From positions 248,001 through 312,000 of the forward strand of contig MTSC01000017.1 in NCBI GenBank assembly GCA_002368545.1: DNA of 64,000 nucleotides, written 5' to 3'. Numbering within the stretch: position 1 is the stretch's first letter; each line of letters starts with the position of its first letter. The position numbers were made by a program, and so were the translations under genes. The notes under the pieces are model-generated. The model did not search any database, was not told where the DNA came from, and saw only the letters and a program-made list of their open reading frames with translations. Shown here piece by piece: positions 20,057 through 30,371 of the stretch. Source of the stretch: Ramichloridium luteum (lineage: Eukaryota > Ascomycota > Dothideomycetes > Mycosphaerellales > Dissoconiaceae).

Positions 20057-20845
20057 ATGCATATCAAAGACAGGACATTCATCATCAGCGGTGGCGCCTC
20101 GGGGCTGGGCCTCGCAACGACAGAGGACCTCCACAGCCATGGCGGCTATGTCGCCATCCTGGACCTGAACCCGGAGAACGGGGCCAAAGTCGCAAAGACC
20201 CTGGGAGATCGCGTCCGCTTCTGGGAAGTGGATGTGACTGACTCTCCAACGCAAGAGAAGGTTGTCGCCGAGATCGCCGAATGGGTCAAGCAGACCGGCA
20301 AGCCGATCGGCGGGGTTATTCCGGCCGCCGGGGTCGGCTTCCCGGGGAAGCTGATCGACAAGAACAACAACCCCATCGACATGAAGAAGCTCGACTTTGT
20401 GATTGATATCAACCTCCGCGCCGTCCTCGACCTTCTGCGGTTATGTCTGCCGCACATGGTGACAGTGCAGCCGCTCGAGGGAGACGGCGAACGGGGCGTC
20501 ATCATCCTCGTTTCGTCGTCGGCCGCCTTTGATGGCCAACCCGGCCAGGTCTCGTACGCCGCGACGAAGGGCGCCATCCGGAGCATGACCCTCGTGCTCG
20601 CCCGCGACTTAGCCACCCATGGTATCCGCTGCGTCTCGATCGCGCCGGCCATGTTCGACACCACCATGACGGCCGCGCTCTCCGACAAGGTCCGCGCTAG
20701 CCTGGTCCGCATGATGGAATTTCCCAAGCGACCCGGCAAGGCGCCCGAATTCGCCCTGACTGTACGACAATGCATTGAGAACACATACCTGAACGGTGAT
20801 TGCATCCGATTGGACGGAGGAACGAGAATGCCATCGAAGATGTAA
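20057..20845 (+). CDS. Short-chain dehydrogenase, 3-hydroxyacyl-CoA dehydrogenase type 2 (HSD10)-like, with C-terminal SKM
   Basis: The single exon encodes 262 aa. The classical SDR layout is complete: the nucleotide-binding motif SGGASGLGLATTEDL at the N-terminus, Asp at the end of beta 2 (ILDLNPENG, suggesting NAD+), and PAAGVG in place of NNAG. The catalytic Ser is in VSSSAAFDGQPGQ and the catalytic Tyr/Lys in SYAATKGAI. The order of blocks, and the ending (YLNGDCIRLDGGTRMPSK, then M), match HSD17B10-like 3-hydroxyacyl-CoA dehydrogenases. In animals the enzyme is mitochondrial. Here the first residues (MHIKDRTFIISGG) leave no room for a presequence, and the protein ends Ser-Lys-Met, a recognised PTS1. 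A peroxisomal beta-oxidation role is therefore inferred. Confidence 0.9.
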   Translation: MHIKDRTFIISGGASGLGLATTEDLHSHGGYVAILDLNPENGAKVAKTLGDRVRFWEVDVTDSPTQEKVVAEIAEWVKQTGKPIGGVIPAAGVGFPGKLIDKNNNPIDMKKLDFVIDINLRAVLDLLRLCLPHMVTVQPLEGDGERGVIILVSSSAAFDGQPGQVSYAATKGAIRSMTLVLARDLATHGIRCVSIAPAMFDTTMTAALSDKVRASLVRMMEFPKRPGKAPEFALTVRQCIENTYLNGDCIRLDGGTRMPSKM

Positions 20846-20927
20846 ATAAAGAGCGCGAAGGGGTATCTCATGCGAATTTCAAACCACATCCCACCCAAAC
20901 GCCGTATGTTACATGACCAGTCAAGCA

Positions 20928-21707
20928 TTATCTTTTTCGCTCCCGTACCTTGAACTTCGACCCATTTTTGTTGATGCCGCCAATTGTGCCGTTCATCCTC
21001 GCGCGTTGCTCGTCAACTTGGTCCAATGCAGTCGCAAGTTGTTTTTCTTGTTCGCGAAGCGCTGCGAGTTTCCTCCGCTTCACATCCAGCACATGTCTCT
21101 TCTTCTCCTTCGCAGCCCGCTCTTCCGGTGTCAAGTCTTCCTCCTCAGATATTGAGTCTTGCTCATCAGTATCAAAATCCTGGTCCATATCCGCCAGATC
21201 CATGTCGTCAAAGTCGAGATGGTCGTGGGACTTTGAAGTCGGCAGGGCCGATGCTTCGCCGCTATCGTCAAAGACGATCCGGGAGGAGCTGTCTGTCGTC
21301 ACCTTGACGCCCTTCTGCCCCATGGTCACCTCCTGTTGAAGTCGCTCAATCTCCTTCTTGGTCCGCTGCAGCATTGTCTGAAGATAGCCTTGGTCTTGCG
21401 TCTTCATCAACTTGACCACATCCAAACTCAAAACCTTCCCACCGCCACCCGAATTGGCCTCGCCACGCTTGCTGGCTTTGATCCCGCCTTTGCTGGTCGA
21501 GCTCATCATGCCGAAGTAGAACTCATCTTCGTTCCGCTCCGACGCCTTTTGCTTGAGCGTGTTGATCTTCCGCCTCTTGAGCTTGTGGTCTGCAGCTCGC
21601 AACTTGTAGTCTTTGCGCTTCTCGAGAAGACCCCATTTGGCGCGCTCTTCGGGTTGTGCCCGTTCGCGATGATTGCGCCGCTGAACGGCATTTCGTAAGG
21701 ACGACAT
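20928..21707 (-). CDS. UTP11: U3 snoRNA-associated protein UTP11 (small-subunit processome)
   Basis: The single exon encodes 259 aa. The product is a component of the SSU processome needed for 18S rRNA maturation in the nucleolus. The N-terminus MSSLRNAVQRRNHRERAQP, then KWGLLEKRKDYKLRA, HKLKRRKIN and NEDEFYFGMM, are hallmark sequences of UTP11. The middle has KTQDQGYLQTMLQRTKKEIERLQQ (coiled-coil-like), followed by an acidic stretch, and the C-terminus is Lys/Arg-rich. The open frame extends three codons upstream to a GTG; the first true ATG at 21707 matches the family start. It is divergent from CSL4, with only 189 bp between the starts. Confidence 0.95.
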   Translation of the reverse strand: MSSLRNAVQRRNHRERAQPEERAKWGLLEKRKDYKLRAADHKLKRRKINTLKQKASERNEDEFYFGMMSSTSKGGIKASKRGEANSGGGGKVLSLDVVKLMKTQDQGYLQTMLQRTKKEIERLQQEVTMGQKGVKVTTDSSSRIVFDDSGEASALPTSKSHDHLDFDDMDLADMDQDFDTDEQDSISEEEDLTPEERAAKEKKRHVLDVKRRKLAALREQEKQLATALDQVDEQRARMNGTIGGINKNGSKFKVRERKR

Positions 21708-21896
21708 TGTTGCCACAGCGATGTATGGTGAGTGTGTTCACCTGGTCCGCATAAATTTGAGCTGGCGGAAGAGAAAGTTGCGCCAAGATTTCGAGCCGCC
21801 TCTCGCGCCTCAGGCAACGAACAAATTCATGCTCGGTGATACTCTTTCTTCGGCACGACATTTTTTTACGAAACCTCCTCAAATACAAGCGCAAGG
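21708..21896. promoter_or_regulatory. Compact bidirectional promoter of UTP11 and CSL4
   Basis: These 189 bp separate the two start codons and must serve both ribosome-biogenesis/RNA-processing genes. A GCGATG word close to the UTP11 start resembles the core of the PAC element, but one short match is weak evidence. No canonical TATA box stands out. Confidence 0.5.
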
Positions 21897-22475
21897 ATGG
21901 CGAACCAGACGATAATGCTCCCGGGGCAGGTTTTGGGCCCTGCAAATGCGAACGAAGTCGGCACTGCTACGCACATTCACGGACCTGATCTCTGCGCCAG
22001 CATCGCTGGTCCATTGATCTCGCAACCTCCAACCCCCAAGGACTCCGCTCTTCCGACCATCTCACTTCACCGAAATACAGGTCCACTGCTGCCTGAAGTC
22101 GGGACCGTTGTGCTTGGCAAAATTGTTCGCGCACAGTCCAAGCAGGCCAACATTTCAATCGTAGCACTTGGCGCGAATGGGGAGCATCTCTGCCGCGACA
22201 CACTTCCTGGCCTGATCCGGCAGCAAGACATCCGCGCAACGGAGATCGAGAAAGTGAAGGTGTCGGAGAGCTTTCGTGTCGGTGACGTGGTCCGCGCCGT
22301 GGTCATCAGTCTCGGCGACGAGCGAAGCTACTACCTGAGCACGGCCAAGAACGAACTCGGCGTGATCATGGCAACAAGCCAATGGGGAAACCAGATGTAT
22401 CCAATCTCGTGGAGGGAATTCCAGGATCCCACGACTGGGCTCAAGGAGTTGAGAAAGGTAGCAAAGCCTGTCTGA
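21897..22475 (+). CDS. CSL4: Exosome complex component CSL4
   Basis: The single exon encodes 192 aa. The product is the S1/zinc-ribbon-type cap subunit of the RNA exosome, which degrades and trims RNA in nucleus and cytoplasm. The N-terminal segment MANQTIMLPGQVLG is typical of CSL4. An S1-like domain follows from about residue 65: LPEVGTVVLGKIVRAQSKQA, then GLIRQQDIRATEIEKVK, FRVGDVVRAVVISLGD and YYLSTAKNELGVI. The C-terminal segment ends in MYPISWREFQDPTTG and RKVAKPV; the zinc-ribbon cysteines seen in some homologues are not evident. The start ATG precedes the conserved MxxPGxxL block. Confidence 0.93.
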   Translation: MANQTIMLPGQVLGPANANEVGTATHIHGPDLCASIAGPLISQPPTPKDSALPTISLHRNTGPLLPEVGTVVLGKIVRAQSKQANISIVALGANGEHLCRDTLPGLIRQQDIRATEIEKVKVSESFRVGDVVRAVVISLGDERSYYLSTAKNELGVIMATSQWGNQMYPISWREFQDPTTGLKELRKVAKPV

Positions 22476-24180
22476 ACGACGTGTGGAATCCCCAGATCGA
22501 TCCACTCTGGACTTCATAGGCCCCACAATGGCTTCGACGGCGAACCCTTACAAAAGTCACACGATAATCTTCAGATCTATGGAACAACCAGATGTCATTT
22601 GGAGGTCTATCAACTCGTCGATCGGTGGGTGGGCAGGGCAAGCTGTGTTGATCGACCTGCTACAACCACATGAAATCTAGGCGCTCACCGGCCTTGCCAC
22701 GTGCTGGTTGTCGTGACGGCGATCTAGTTCGCAATGCATTGTCTGCACGGATCGGCCGTGATCATGTGGTTTTCATATGATTCGAGTGCACGAAACGTAC
22801 TGTAACTCATCTGACCCCTCAAAGGCTTTCGTGACAGGCAGAGACGGCTCGACGGCCAAGAAGCCGTCTCATTCGGCGACGTGCCTTCGTTCACGAACCC
22901 AAGACACGGTCAATGAGTTGCGCATCGCTCATTTTGCCGTGACGGTGCCTTGCCGCGACAGTGCCAAGGAGCAGCACACAAGCCCCAAGCCTCGCGATCC
23001 TGACCTCATGAATTCGATGCTTATAGACAAGACTCGGCACAGGCTGCAGGTATAATTCAACAGCGATACAATAAACATCGGGATATGCAACCAAGCCGGG
23101 CTATACTGGGCGCTTTGTCGTGTGTCTTGTCAACAAGTGTCTACGTCAGTGCTTTGCGCTCTCGTGCTTTGCGCCCTGAGGACGTCGACCCAGAGAGAGG
23201 GTCAACGGTCATATCCGCCAGGGATGAGCTGCGCACGCACCCCGTACCCCAGGAGTTCCCTTCATCGAGATGGTGTCGTGTGGCATATACATCAGATACA
23301 GTTCAGCGTGTGCGAAAGTAGCTTGCTTCATGGAAGCCACCAACAGCGGGTTGAGGCTGCAAATTGCTCCTCTGACAATTGACGTCATGTGGCTCCTGGA
23401 TCAGGACTGGGGCTCATCCTTCAGGTACCTCGGTATTCGCTCTTGGCAGACACCAGGGTCAACTCAGATATCGTCTGTAGCGGGGTGTTCAAAACGAACC
23501 TCCATCAATCAACACCCGCAAGTGAACGACAAGGATCTGCTTGGGCGCTGCGGGTGAAAAATGCATGCACACGAACCGCGGTGATTATGGAACAAACCAT
23601 GGGCCACGACTGCCACGGACGGCTTCTGGTAATCAATCAACGCTCACCCCGCTGGTTGGGATGGAATTTCGGCGACCGTCTGGCATCGAAAACGATCGCC
23701 TCGGACCGAAAGTTCTCGTGCAGAAATCTCATCACGTGATGACACATCCCCACCTTGTCGCGATGCTTGCGCTGCCAAAGTTGGCGCGAAGGCAACCCAA
23801 AACACCTGTAATGCGCCCATGCCGACATGGCCGAGAATTCCAAGGGTGGCTGTGGAGTGGGAAATTGCGCTACGATTTCACCCACCTCGATGCCGCAACA
23901 GGCAGCGCAAATCTGAGGCGTCTGATTGGCTGTCACGCGGCGACTTCGTTCTCGCTTTCGCAATCCACACCCATCACTCCGCATCTTCTCGCTCAGCTCG
24001 GAAGTTCTTGTAGGTGCGCGGTTATGGTGTGCCCGCACGCAAAAGTCAGTTGCCACATACGCTATGCTAGATAAATATATATGTTTACATGTTCTCGTTG
24101 GTGAATGTGGTTTTTGTTCAGCGATTTGTGTTCATCAATCTTTCACACAGGACTGATCATCAAGGATCAACACCGCAATC
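22476..24180. other. 1.7-kb intergenic region without a recognisable gene
   Basis: Only short overlapping frames occur. An ATG at 23085 starts a 78-codon frame with a hydrophobic N-terminus, but it has no supporting evidence. A perfect 9-bp inverted repeat, GAGACGGCT/AGCCGTCTC, lies at 22841-22870. The last 100 bp before 24181 are T-rich with a TATATATG stretch at about 24077 and probably form the core promoter of the next gene. Confidence 0.5.
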
Positions 24181-25227
24181 ATGGGTGTCGAACGGAATCC
24201 CAAGGACAGCATGAAGTCCACTTGGCGGACTGCTGACAAGAGCACTTGGGGATTGTACCACTGGATCTTTGAGCTGCTCTCGATGCACCCGACCAACATC
24301 GATCAACCCGTCCACGTCGCGAAGAAGACGGACAAGGTGCCCTACATTCCCCAATGGAATACTCACCTCTGGGTCTGCTTCTACGCAATGTGGCCCATGG
24401 TCATTGAGCAAGCATACATCTGGTACACCGGCCAGTACTGGAGTCCCTACTTCACGTTCTTCTTCTACTCCATGGTCTACAAGGTCAACGCCATCGCCGA
24501 ATTCCGCATGATTCGCGCGTACGGCCACAAGCATGGTTTCCTGGATGGCGAGGTTCACGACCGAGACCAAATTCCCGACCACGCTGTTCACAAGGTCTTC
24601 TTCTCGCTGCAGATGACCTCGCTCATTCGCCCGGGTGCTGCTCTGCTGCTCACCTACAAGCGCAACGAGGGTCCTCTTTCCATGTCTCCCTGGGTCGTTC
24701 TTGAGGTCGGCCTTTACGGCATTATCCTCGACTTCTATTTCTACTGGTACCACCGCATCATGCACGAGACCGACGCTCTGTGGAAGTACCACCGCACCCA
24801 CCACCTGACCAAGCACCCCAACCCGCTCCTTACTCTCTACGCCGACTCCGAGCAGGAGTTCTTCGACGTTATTGGTGTTCCATTGATGACCTGGGGTACT
24901 ATGCGCTTGATGGGTCTCCCCATGGGCTTCTACGATTGGTGGTTGTGCCACCAATACATCGTCTTCACTGAGCTCGTCGGCCACAGCGGTCTCCGTGTCT
25001 TTGCCAACCCGCCCTCGACTCTCGGCTGGTTCCTCGAGCTTTTCGATGCCCAGCTTGTCATCGAGGATCACGATCTCCACCACCGCAAGGGTTGGAAGAA
25101 CAGCGCCAACTACGGCAAGCAGACCCGTCTTTGGGACAAGCTGTTCGGCACTTGCGCTGAGCGTATTGAGATCCGCCCGGAGAACGTTGACAAGAACTAC
25201 ACGACCTACCTGCGCCTCTTCAACTAG
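24181..25227 (+). CDS. Fatty acid hydroxylase/sterol desaturase superfamily membrane enzyme
   Basis: The single exon encodes 348 aa. The product is a di-iron, ER-type integral membrane oxygenase. The three histidine clusters that bind iron in this superfamily are present: FYWYHRIMHETD, WKYHRTHHLTKHPN, and VIEDHDLHHRKGWKNSANYG. Hydrophobic segments include WVCFYAMWPMVIEQAYIWY, FTFFFYSMVYKVNAI, and the tract before FYFYWYHR. The downstream TRLWDKLFGTCAER block is typical of the C-terminus. The preferred codons are strongly C-ending, suggesting high expression. The superfamily includes C-4 methylsterol oxidase, C-5 desaturase and sphingolipid hydroxylases; this sequence is not clearly any of these, so the substrate is left open. 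Confidence 0.88.
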   Translation: MGVERNPKDSMKSTWRTADKSTWGLYHWIFELLSMHPTNIDQPVHVAKKTDKVPYIPQWNTHLWVCFYAMWPMVIEQAYIWYTGQYWSPYFTFFFYSMVYKVNAIAEFRMIRAYGHKHGFLDGEVHDRDQIPDHAVHKVFFSLQMTSLIRPGAALLLTYKRNEGPLSMSPWVVLEVGLYGIILDFYFYWYHRIMHETDALWKYHRTHHLTKHPNPLLTLYADSEQEFFDVIGVPLMTWGTMRLMGLPMGFYDWWLCHQYIVFTELVGHSGLRVFANPPSTLGWFLELFDAQLVIEDHDLHHRKGWKNSANYGKQTRLWDKLFGTCAERIEIRPENVDKNYTTYLRLFN

Positions 25228-26096
25228 GCGACGACGATGGATGATGTTTCGTGATACCCACATTTGAAATTATCGATGGGATAGAGGAGGAGAAATCGGC
25301 GAAGGCGATTACGCCATTTGTTTTATACTGGAACTGCGCACATTCATTCGCGCCTTTGTGTTTAAGCGAGCTATAGCAATTCGGAGCATTCTCTTACACT
25401 TTTGGAAATAAAATAGATGTAGAAGATGATTTCACTGCGCCCTCACCATCCTCGCTCGAACATAATCACGATGACCATCCTGCAGGCCAGGCATAGTAAA
25501 CTCCCTGCATGCGCCATACACATCAGCGAATGCGCCGCCAGTTATGATTGTGACATCATGCAATCATTCTCATGGATGACTCCTCTTGACAACCGAGTAC
25601 GTCTCATTCCGTTCGTGCGAAGTCACTGTGTATGGTGTGGCCATGTCCTCGATGTCAATACTCAGGGTGCATATCGCGGTGGCGGCAATGCGTTCATCGC
25701 TACGACGCGAGACGGTCCGGGCGTGGACGGAGAGGTGTGACGCGCTTGGGAGCGCCCAAGCTGTATTACCTAAGGCAGCGTGAATCGTGATTGCCGTCAC
25801 ATGAGCTTCACCAGCCACAGCTCCGACCTGCCGCGCGATAACGCCCACAGCACACACTGTCTCAGCTACCACCAAAGTCACCAGGCACGCAGTCACGTTC
25901 AGATTCCGTAGCCGCCTGACCGTCGCGTCTCCTCACAGCTGTCACTCGTTGTTCGCGTTCAGAGGTCTCGGAGGGTGACTCGACAACCACTCCCGCAGCC
26001 AGTGGGACAGTCCTCCGACAAATACCGCAGCCCGCAGAACGAAGCAAACAGTCACCCTTGACATCCCCGTCCGTCCTAGCGCACACGACTTTCGCC
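25228..26096. other. Intergenic region between hydroxylase-family gene and YPT7
   Basis: This stretch contains the 3' flank of the hydroxylase-family gene and the YPT7 promoter. I see no further gene. Confidence 0.45.
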
Positions 26097-26896
26097 ATGG
26101 CATCCCGGAAGAAGATTTTGTTGAAGGTAGGACGGGAAGAGCATGCGATTCAGCGCCTGTGGAGACTGATTGGGCGCAGGTTATTATCCTCGGAGACAGT
26201 GGTGTCGGCAAGACGAGCTTGATGAACCAATATGTAGGTCGACGCACGGATCGAGGTCATCGTGCTGATCGCCCACTGACTCGTGCTATTCCTGCAGGTC
26301 AACAAGAAGTTCAGCGCCTCATACAAGGCGACCATTGGTGCTGATTTCCTGACGAAAGAGGTACTGGTCGATGACCGGCTGGTGACCATGCAGCTCTGGG
26401 ACACGGCCGGTCAGGAACGCTTCCAATCGCTCGGTGTTGCATTCTACCGCGGCGCCGACTGCTGCGTGCTGGTCTACGATGTGAACAACTCGAAGTCCTT
26501 CGATACGCTCGACTCCTGGCGCGACGAGTTCCTGATCCAGGCCAGCCCGATGGACCCGGAGAGCTTTCCCTTTGTCGTCCTCGGCAACAAAGTCGATGTG
26601 GAGGAGAGCAAACGGACAATCAGCTCGAAGCGCGCCATGGCCTTTTGCCAGGCCAAGGGCGGCATCCCGTACTTCGAGACCAGCGCAAAAGAGGCCGTGA
26701 ATGTAGAACAGGCATTTGAGGGTGAGCCACGATGAGATACCAACAGCGAGTGGAGGTGAACACACCACTAACCATTCGATTCATAGTCATTGCCCGGAAT
26801 GCCCTTGCGCAGGAAGAATCTCAAGACTTCAACCCCGACTTCCCAGAGACTATCCCAATCAATATTGGGGAGAACGACCAAGGGTGTGCGTGCTAG
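26097..26896 (+). CDS. YPT7: Rab GTPase Ypt7 (Rab7)
   Basis: Four exons are inferred: 26097-26126, 26180-26233, 26298-26721 and 26787-26896 (introns of 53, 64 and 65 bp), giving 205 aa. The product is the late endosome/vacuole Rab that drives homotypic vacuole fusion and autophagosome fusion. The sequence reads MASRKKILLK, then the P-loop ILGDSGVGKTSLMNQY, the switch I Thr in ATIGADFLTKEV, and the Rab7-type WDTAGQERFQSLGVAFYRGADCC. The G4 box NKVD and the G5 box ETSAKEAVNVEQAF follow. The C-terminus ends GCAC, a CxC double-geranylgeranylation motif. The intron after TSLMNQY and the one inside the EQAFEV block are supported by exact family continuity across the joins. Confidence 0.97.
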
Positions 26897-27355
26897 AGGC
26901 CTGCAGAGTGGCATGACGACTTGCAGTACAAATTTGCACCGGCCTACCGAAGGCATCTGATGTTGCATTTTCATTGGCGTTTGGAGCGCGCGGCACGTCC
27001 AAACTTGGTTGCGGCAGAACTACGATACCACTATTCTTCCCATCTATGCCGATCGACTATACTCGCTGTGTTGGACCGCAGACCTGGCTTTTATCACAAG
27101 GCTTTTTCCTGAGATATCGGTGGTAATGTGTTGGTGTATATACTTTTGCGGCATTAATACAGTCTGTTTCATTCCCGAAGTATGTTGTTGCGGTCTGCAG
27201 ACTCACATGAATCACACCAGATGTAATGGACGCAATGCTTCGGCCGAGATCTTGCTCATTGGTGACGGTCACGCCCATCCGCGGTGGTGGCTGTGGAGAA
27301 CGTTTCCGCCATACTTCGATAGACACTGACAGGACTTGAGCAACGGATCTGCAGA
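26897..27355. other. 3' intergenic region between convergent YPT7 and acyl-CoA ligase genes
   Basis: The two flanking genes are convergent, so this stretch holds only their 3' untranslated regions and terminators. No gene is seen. Confidence 0.45.
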
Positions 27356-29152
27356 TCACAGCTTTGCACCCTGTTTCCTCTTCTCCTTCAACATTTCCGC
27401 CTTCGCCCGTTCCCGAAGCTCCTTTTTCAGGATCTTGCCAGACGCATTCTTCGGAACTGCTTCGATAAAGACGATTCCACCTTCCAGGCGCTTGTAAGAC
27501 GCCAATTTCGATGTCACCCATTGGTTGACTTCATCTGTGCTGGGCGCCCCGCCAGCCGTCCGTCTGACGAGGTACGCGCGAGGCAGCTCGTCGCCTTCAC
27601 GTACTGGATCCGGCACACCAATGACGGCGGCATCGACGATTTCCGGATGCTCAAGCAGCACACCTTCGACTTCCGGGGGCGCGACCTGGAAGCCGCGGAC
27701 TTTGATGAGTTCCTATCGTTGATTTTGTTGGCAATCGATCGTGACAACTCAATCCAGCGGGTTCAAGGGGGTCCAACTCACCTTCTTACGATCGACAATG
27801 TAGTACAACCCGGTCTTGCCATCAATATACCCGATATCGCCAGTGTGGAAGAAGTTGTCCTTGTCCCAATCGCGCGCATTCGCCTCTGGATTCTCAAAGT
27901 ATCCCCGAATCACCGTCGGCCCGCGCACACAGATCTCGCCCCGGACATCATAGCCCGTGATATCCTTTCCCGCATCGTCCACCAGCTTGATGTCCAGGTT
28001 TGGAATCGGCACGCCGATACTGCCCGTGGTATCGTTATTCGGCCAGGGATGTCGCATCGCAATACAACTCGTCTCCGTCATGCCCCAGACCTGCGTGAAG
28101 GGGCAGTCTTCGCCCATGAGCCGCTGGAGGCGAGCCTGCAGCTTCGCATCCAAGGGGGCCGCGCCGCACTGACCGATGCGCGCGGACTTCAGACTGTATT
28201 TTTCTGCCAATGGGCTGTTCACCACCATCACGACAATGGGCGGTACTGCGCCAAGATCCGTAATTCTGTACTTCTCATGCGCCAGCAACCATTGTTCCAG
28301 GTCGAAGCGTGGCAGAATATATGCGGGCTCGCCGGTGCGCAGAGGTCCGCAGAAGGCACCGGGTGCCATGGCGGCGTGGAACAAGGGCAACGCGATCACA
28401 CGCTTCGCTTCCCAGGGCCGAGGATTGGTCTCGTAGACGAGCGTTTGCTGCGCGGTGAGGTTGTAGTGGGAGAGCTCCGCAGCCTGAACCATAGACGAAT
28501 CAGATCAAAGTCACGATCGCGCGAATCTGGCTCGCTTTCGCAGATTCGAGTGTTGACTTACCTTTGGCAGACCCGTAGTGCCAGAAGAGAACAGGCGGGC
28601 AGCGCCGGTGTTGTAGGCCTTCTCGTAGCTATCGAACCGGACCCAATCCGTCTCTCCGTGTGCCAGCAGGTCCTTCCATTCCAGGAAGCCGTTCGGAGCC
28701 TTTTCGCCCTTCGGATTGAAGATCACGACTCGCTTATCCGGGATCTGGTTCGCCCGAGTCGCCTCAAGTACATTCTTCAACAATTCCGGTTGTGTCAACA
28801 CAAACTTGACTCGGGCAGTCTTGAGCGTGTGTGCGAGCTCATGCGGCGTGTATGCTGGATTCGTTCCCGCGAAGACTCCGCCCGCGGCAATCAAGCCTAG
28901 GGCAAAGAGAGGGTAGCAGATATCATTGAAGCTGTGCAGACAAACACAGTCGCCCTGTCGTACGCCGATTTTTCGGGACCCGGCAGCGAGTTTGCGGATC
29001 AGCACCCGCGCGGTTTTGGCAGAGTAGTACCGGCTGGGCTCAAGGGCGTCGACATAGATCGGCTTATTCTCGTCGTAGCTCAAATCATCGTAAATCCACG
29101 ACAGAATGTCCTTGGTTGAAAGAGGAACTTTTTCTTTGGCTAGGAATGGCAT
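27356..29152 (-). CDS. 4-coumarate--CoA ligase-like acyl-CoA synthetase, C-terminal AKL (peroxisomal)
   Basis: Three exons on the minus strand are inferred: 28562-29152, 27782-28483 and 27356-27712, all joined in phase 0, giving 549 aa. The product is an adenylate-forming ligase that activates a carboxylic acid to its CoA thioester. Motifs in order: the P-loop LFSSGTTGLPK at the end of exon 1, joined to AAELSHYNL in exon 2; LPLFHAAM; GQCGAAPLDA; VWGMTETS; FFHTGDIGYID; VDRKK joined to ELIKVRGFQVAPPEVEG in exon 3; and the catalytic Lys in PKNASGKILKKELRE. The last residues are Gly-Ala-Lys-Leu; AKL is a canonical PTS1. The closest functional groups are fungal 4CL-like and medium-chain acyl-CoA ligases; the acyl substrate is unknown. 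Confidence 0.93.
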
Positions 29153-30014
29153 TGTGAACGGGACCTACGGCGAGGACGACAGATCGAGGGAAAGGAAAGG
29201 AAATAGATCCAAGACGATCAGAGATCAACCATCCGTCCATGGTGACCTTCATGTCAGCATCGCCGAAGGCTCGTCGAGCCGCAGTCGCGAGCTCCATAGC
29301 TGTCTAACCGAACGAGCCATGTGCCGAGCGGCGCGCGCTGCTGAGGCGGTGCCGTGGGCGACTCGATGGGCTCTAGTCACCATGCATGCATCGCGGCAAG
29401 CCAGGGTACTGTGTACAACGCATCGTACTTCGGTAGAAGACGTCGACGGAGACATTGCCGGGAACGCATGGCTAACTTTTAGTGGGGTGCGGTCGACGCA
29501 CACGAGCTCGTTGGCGCAACTTTGTGGGGAATGGTTTGCCATTGGACTGGCGACTCGCAGCCCGCTTGATCTGAACCATCGCCTTTCCACATCGACTGCC
29601 GGAAGCGAACAATGGTCGATCCCATGACCCGGGGATAAGGTAATATCTCTTGAATGGCGATCCCTGCTATATCATACCCGACAGTCTGGCTGGTACATTG
29701 TCTTTGCTTGCAACATGGGTCCTGTAAGACATGCTCCAAACTCTCGCATGTCCGGCAGACCTGCAGGAATGTGATGGGATGCTGTCTGCATGCATCGCAT
29801 GCATGCAACGCTGTCGAGTCGGTCTGCGCTGGTGCAGCCGTCAAACCCTCTGCCGGATTTCGATAGACTGGCATCTTCAGTTGCGGTTTAGCATTGGCGT
29901 CGCAATGATAGCAGGGCGATTCACTACCGTGCCACCTGGGTGCAGCTGTTGTGTTGCCAATGCGCTTGGCAAGTCGAAGTGCCTGCAGGTGGGTCGCCGC
30001 AAGCTGACTTCACT
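29153..30014. other. Intergenic region
   Basis: Upstream flank of the acyl-CoA ligase gene. Short open frames exist on both strands without recognisable features. A near-palindrome TGCATGCATCGCATGCATGC lies at about 29788-29807. Confidence 0.4.
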
Positions 30015-30371
30015 TTACTGGCCCGATGAATCAGCGCCCCAGCTGTGTCTGATCCCGTTATTGTCGCGATGTGAAGCAAGCCGCGAGCTGACGTGAGATG
30101 TTGACCCCATATCATGGCGAAGATTGACGACCTTCGAGATGCTCAAAGACCGTCGCATCCAGCGCATCTTCGTCAGAGACGAGTTTTGCGATGAGCTCGG
30201 CACAGCTGGGGTTATGCTTCTTCTGCTGATGGCAGCATGACATGCGCGCGAGCAGTAATCCCTGCTTTCCGCGACGCAAGGCCCCACGAGTAGTCCGCAG
30301 TGGCAATGAGAGTTGTAGTACTCGGCAGTCGCATGGCCGCAGCGATGTTCGAAAAGTCGCTCAATGCACAT
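30015..30371 (-). CDS. Possible small Cys/His-rich protein, uncertain, maybe frameshifted
   Basis: From the ATG at 30371 a 118-residue frame begins MCIERLFEHRCGHATAEYY and continues through NSHCHCGLLVGPC and DYCSRACH. The N-terminal ~45 residues contain several Cys and His residues in short CxC and CxH spacings, like many small uncharacterised fungal proteins that begin MC(I/V). After RACH the frame becomes Ser/Arg-rich. The next frame over reads QQKKHNPSCAELIAKLV and SDEDALDATVFEHLEG, which looks more protein-like, and ends at about 30112. The switch point lies near 30220-30235. No intron of normal size explains it, so a frameshift, a different gene model or chance are all possible. Function unknown. 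Confidence 0.35.
   Translation of the reverse strand: MCIERLFEHRCGHATAEYYNSHCHCGLLVGPCVAESRDYCSRACHAAISRRSITPAVPSSSQNSSLTKMRWMRRSLSISKVVNLRHDMGSTSHVSSRLASHRDNNGIRHSWGADSSGQ

Noticed and set aside
22841..22870. 9-bp perfect inverted repeat GAGACGGCT/AGCCGTCTC
   Set aside because: Too short and isolated to claim as a terminator or operator in a eukaryote.
23085..23321. 78-codon frame with a signal-peptide-like N-terminus
   Set aside because: Short and without cysteine pattern or homologue that I recognise; the hydrophobic start may be chance.
24160..25263. 367-codon minus-strand open frame opposite the hydroxylase-family gene
   Set aside because: Antisense shadow caused by biased codons; no domain.
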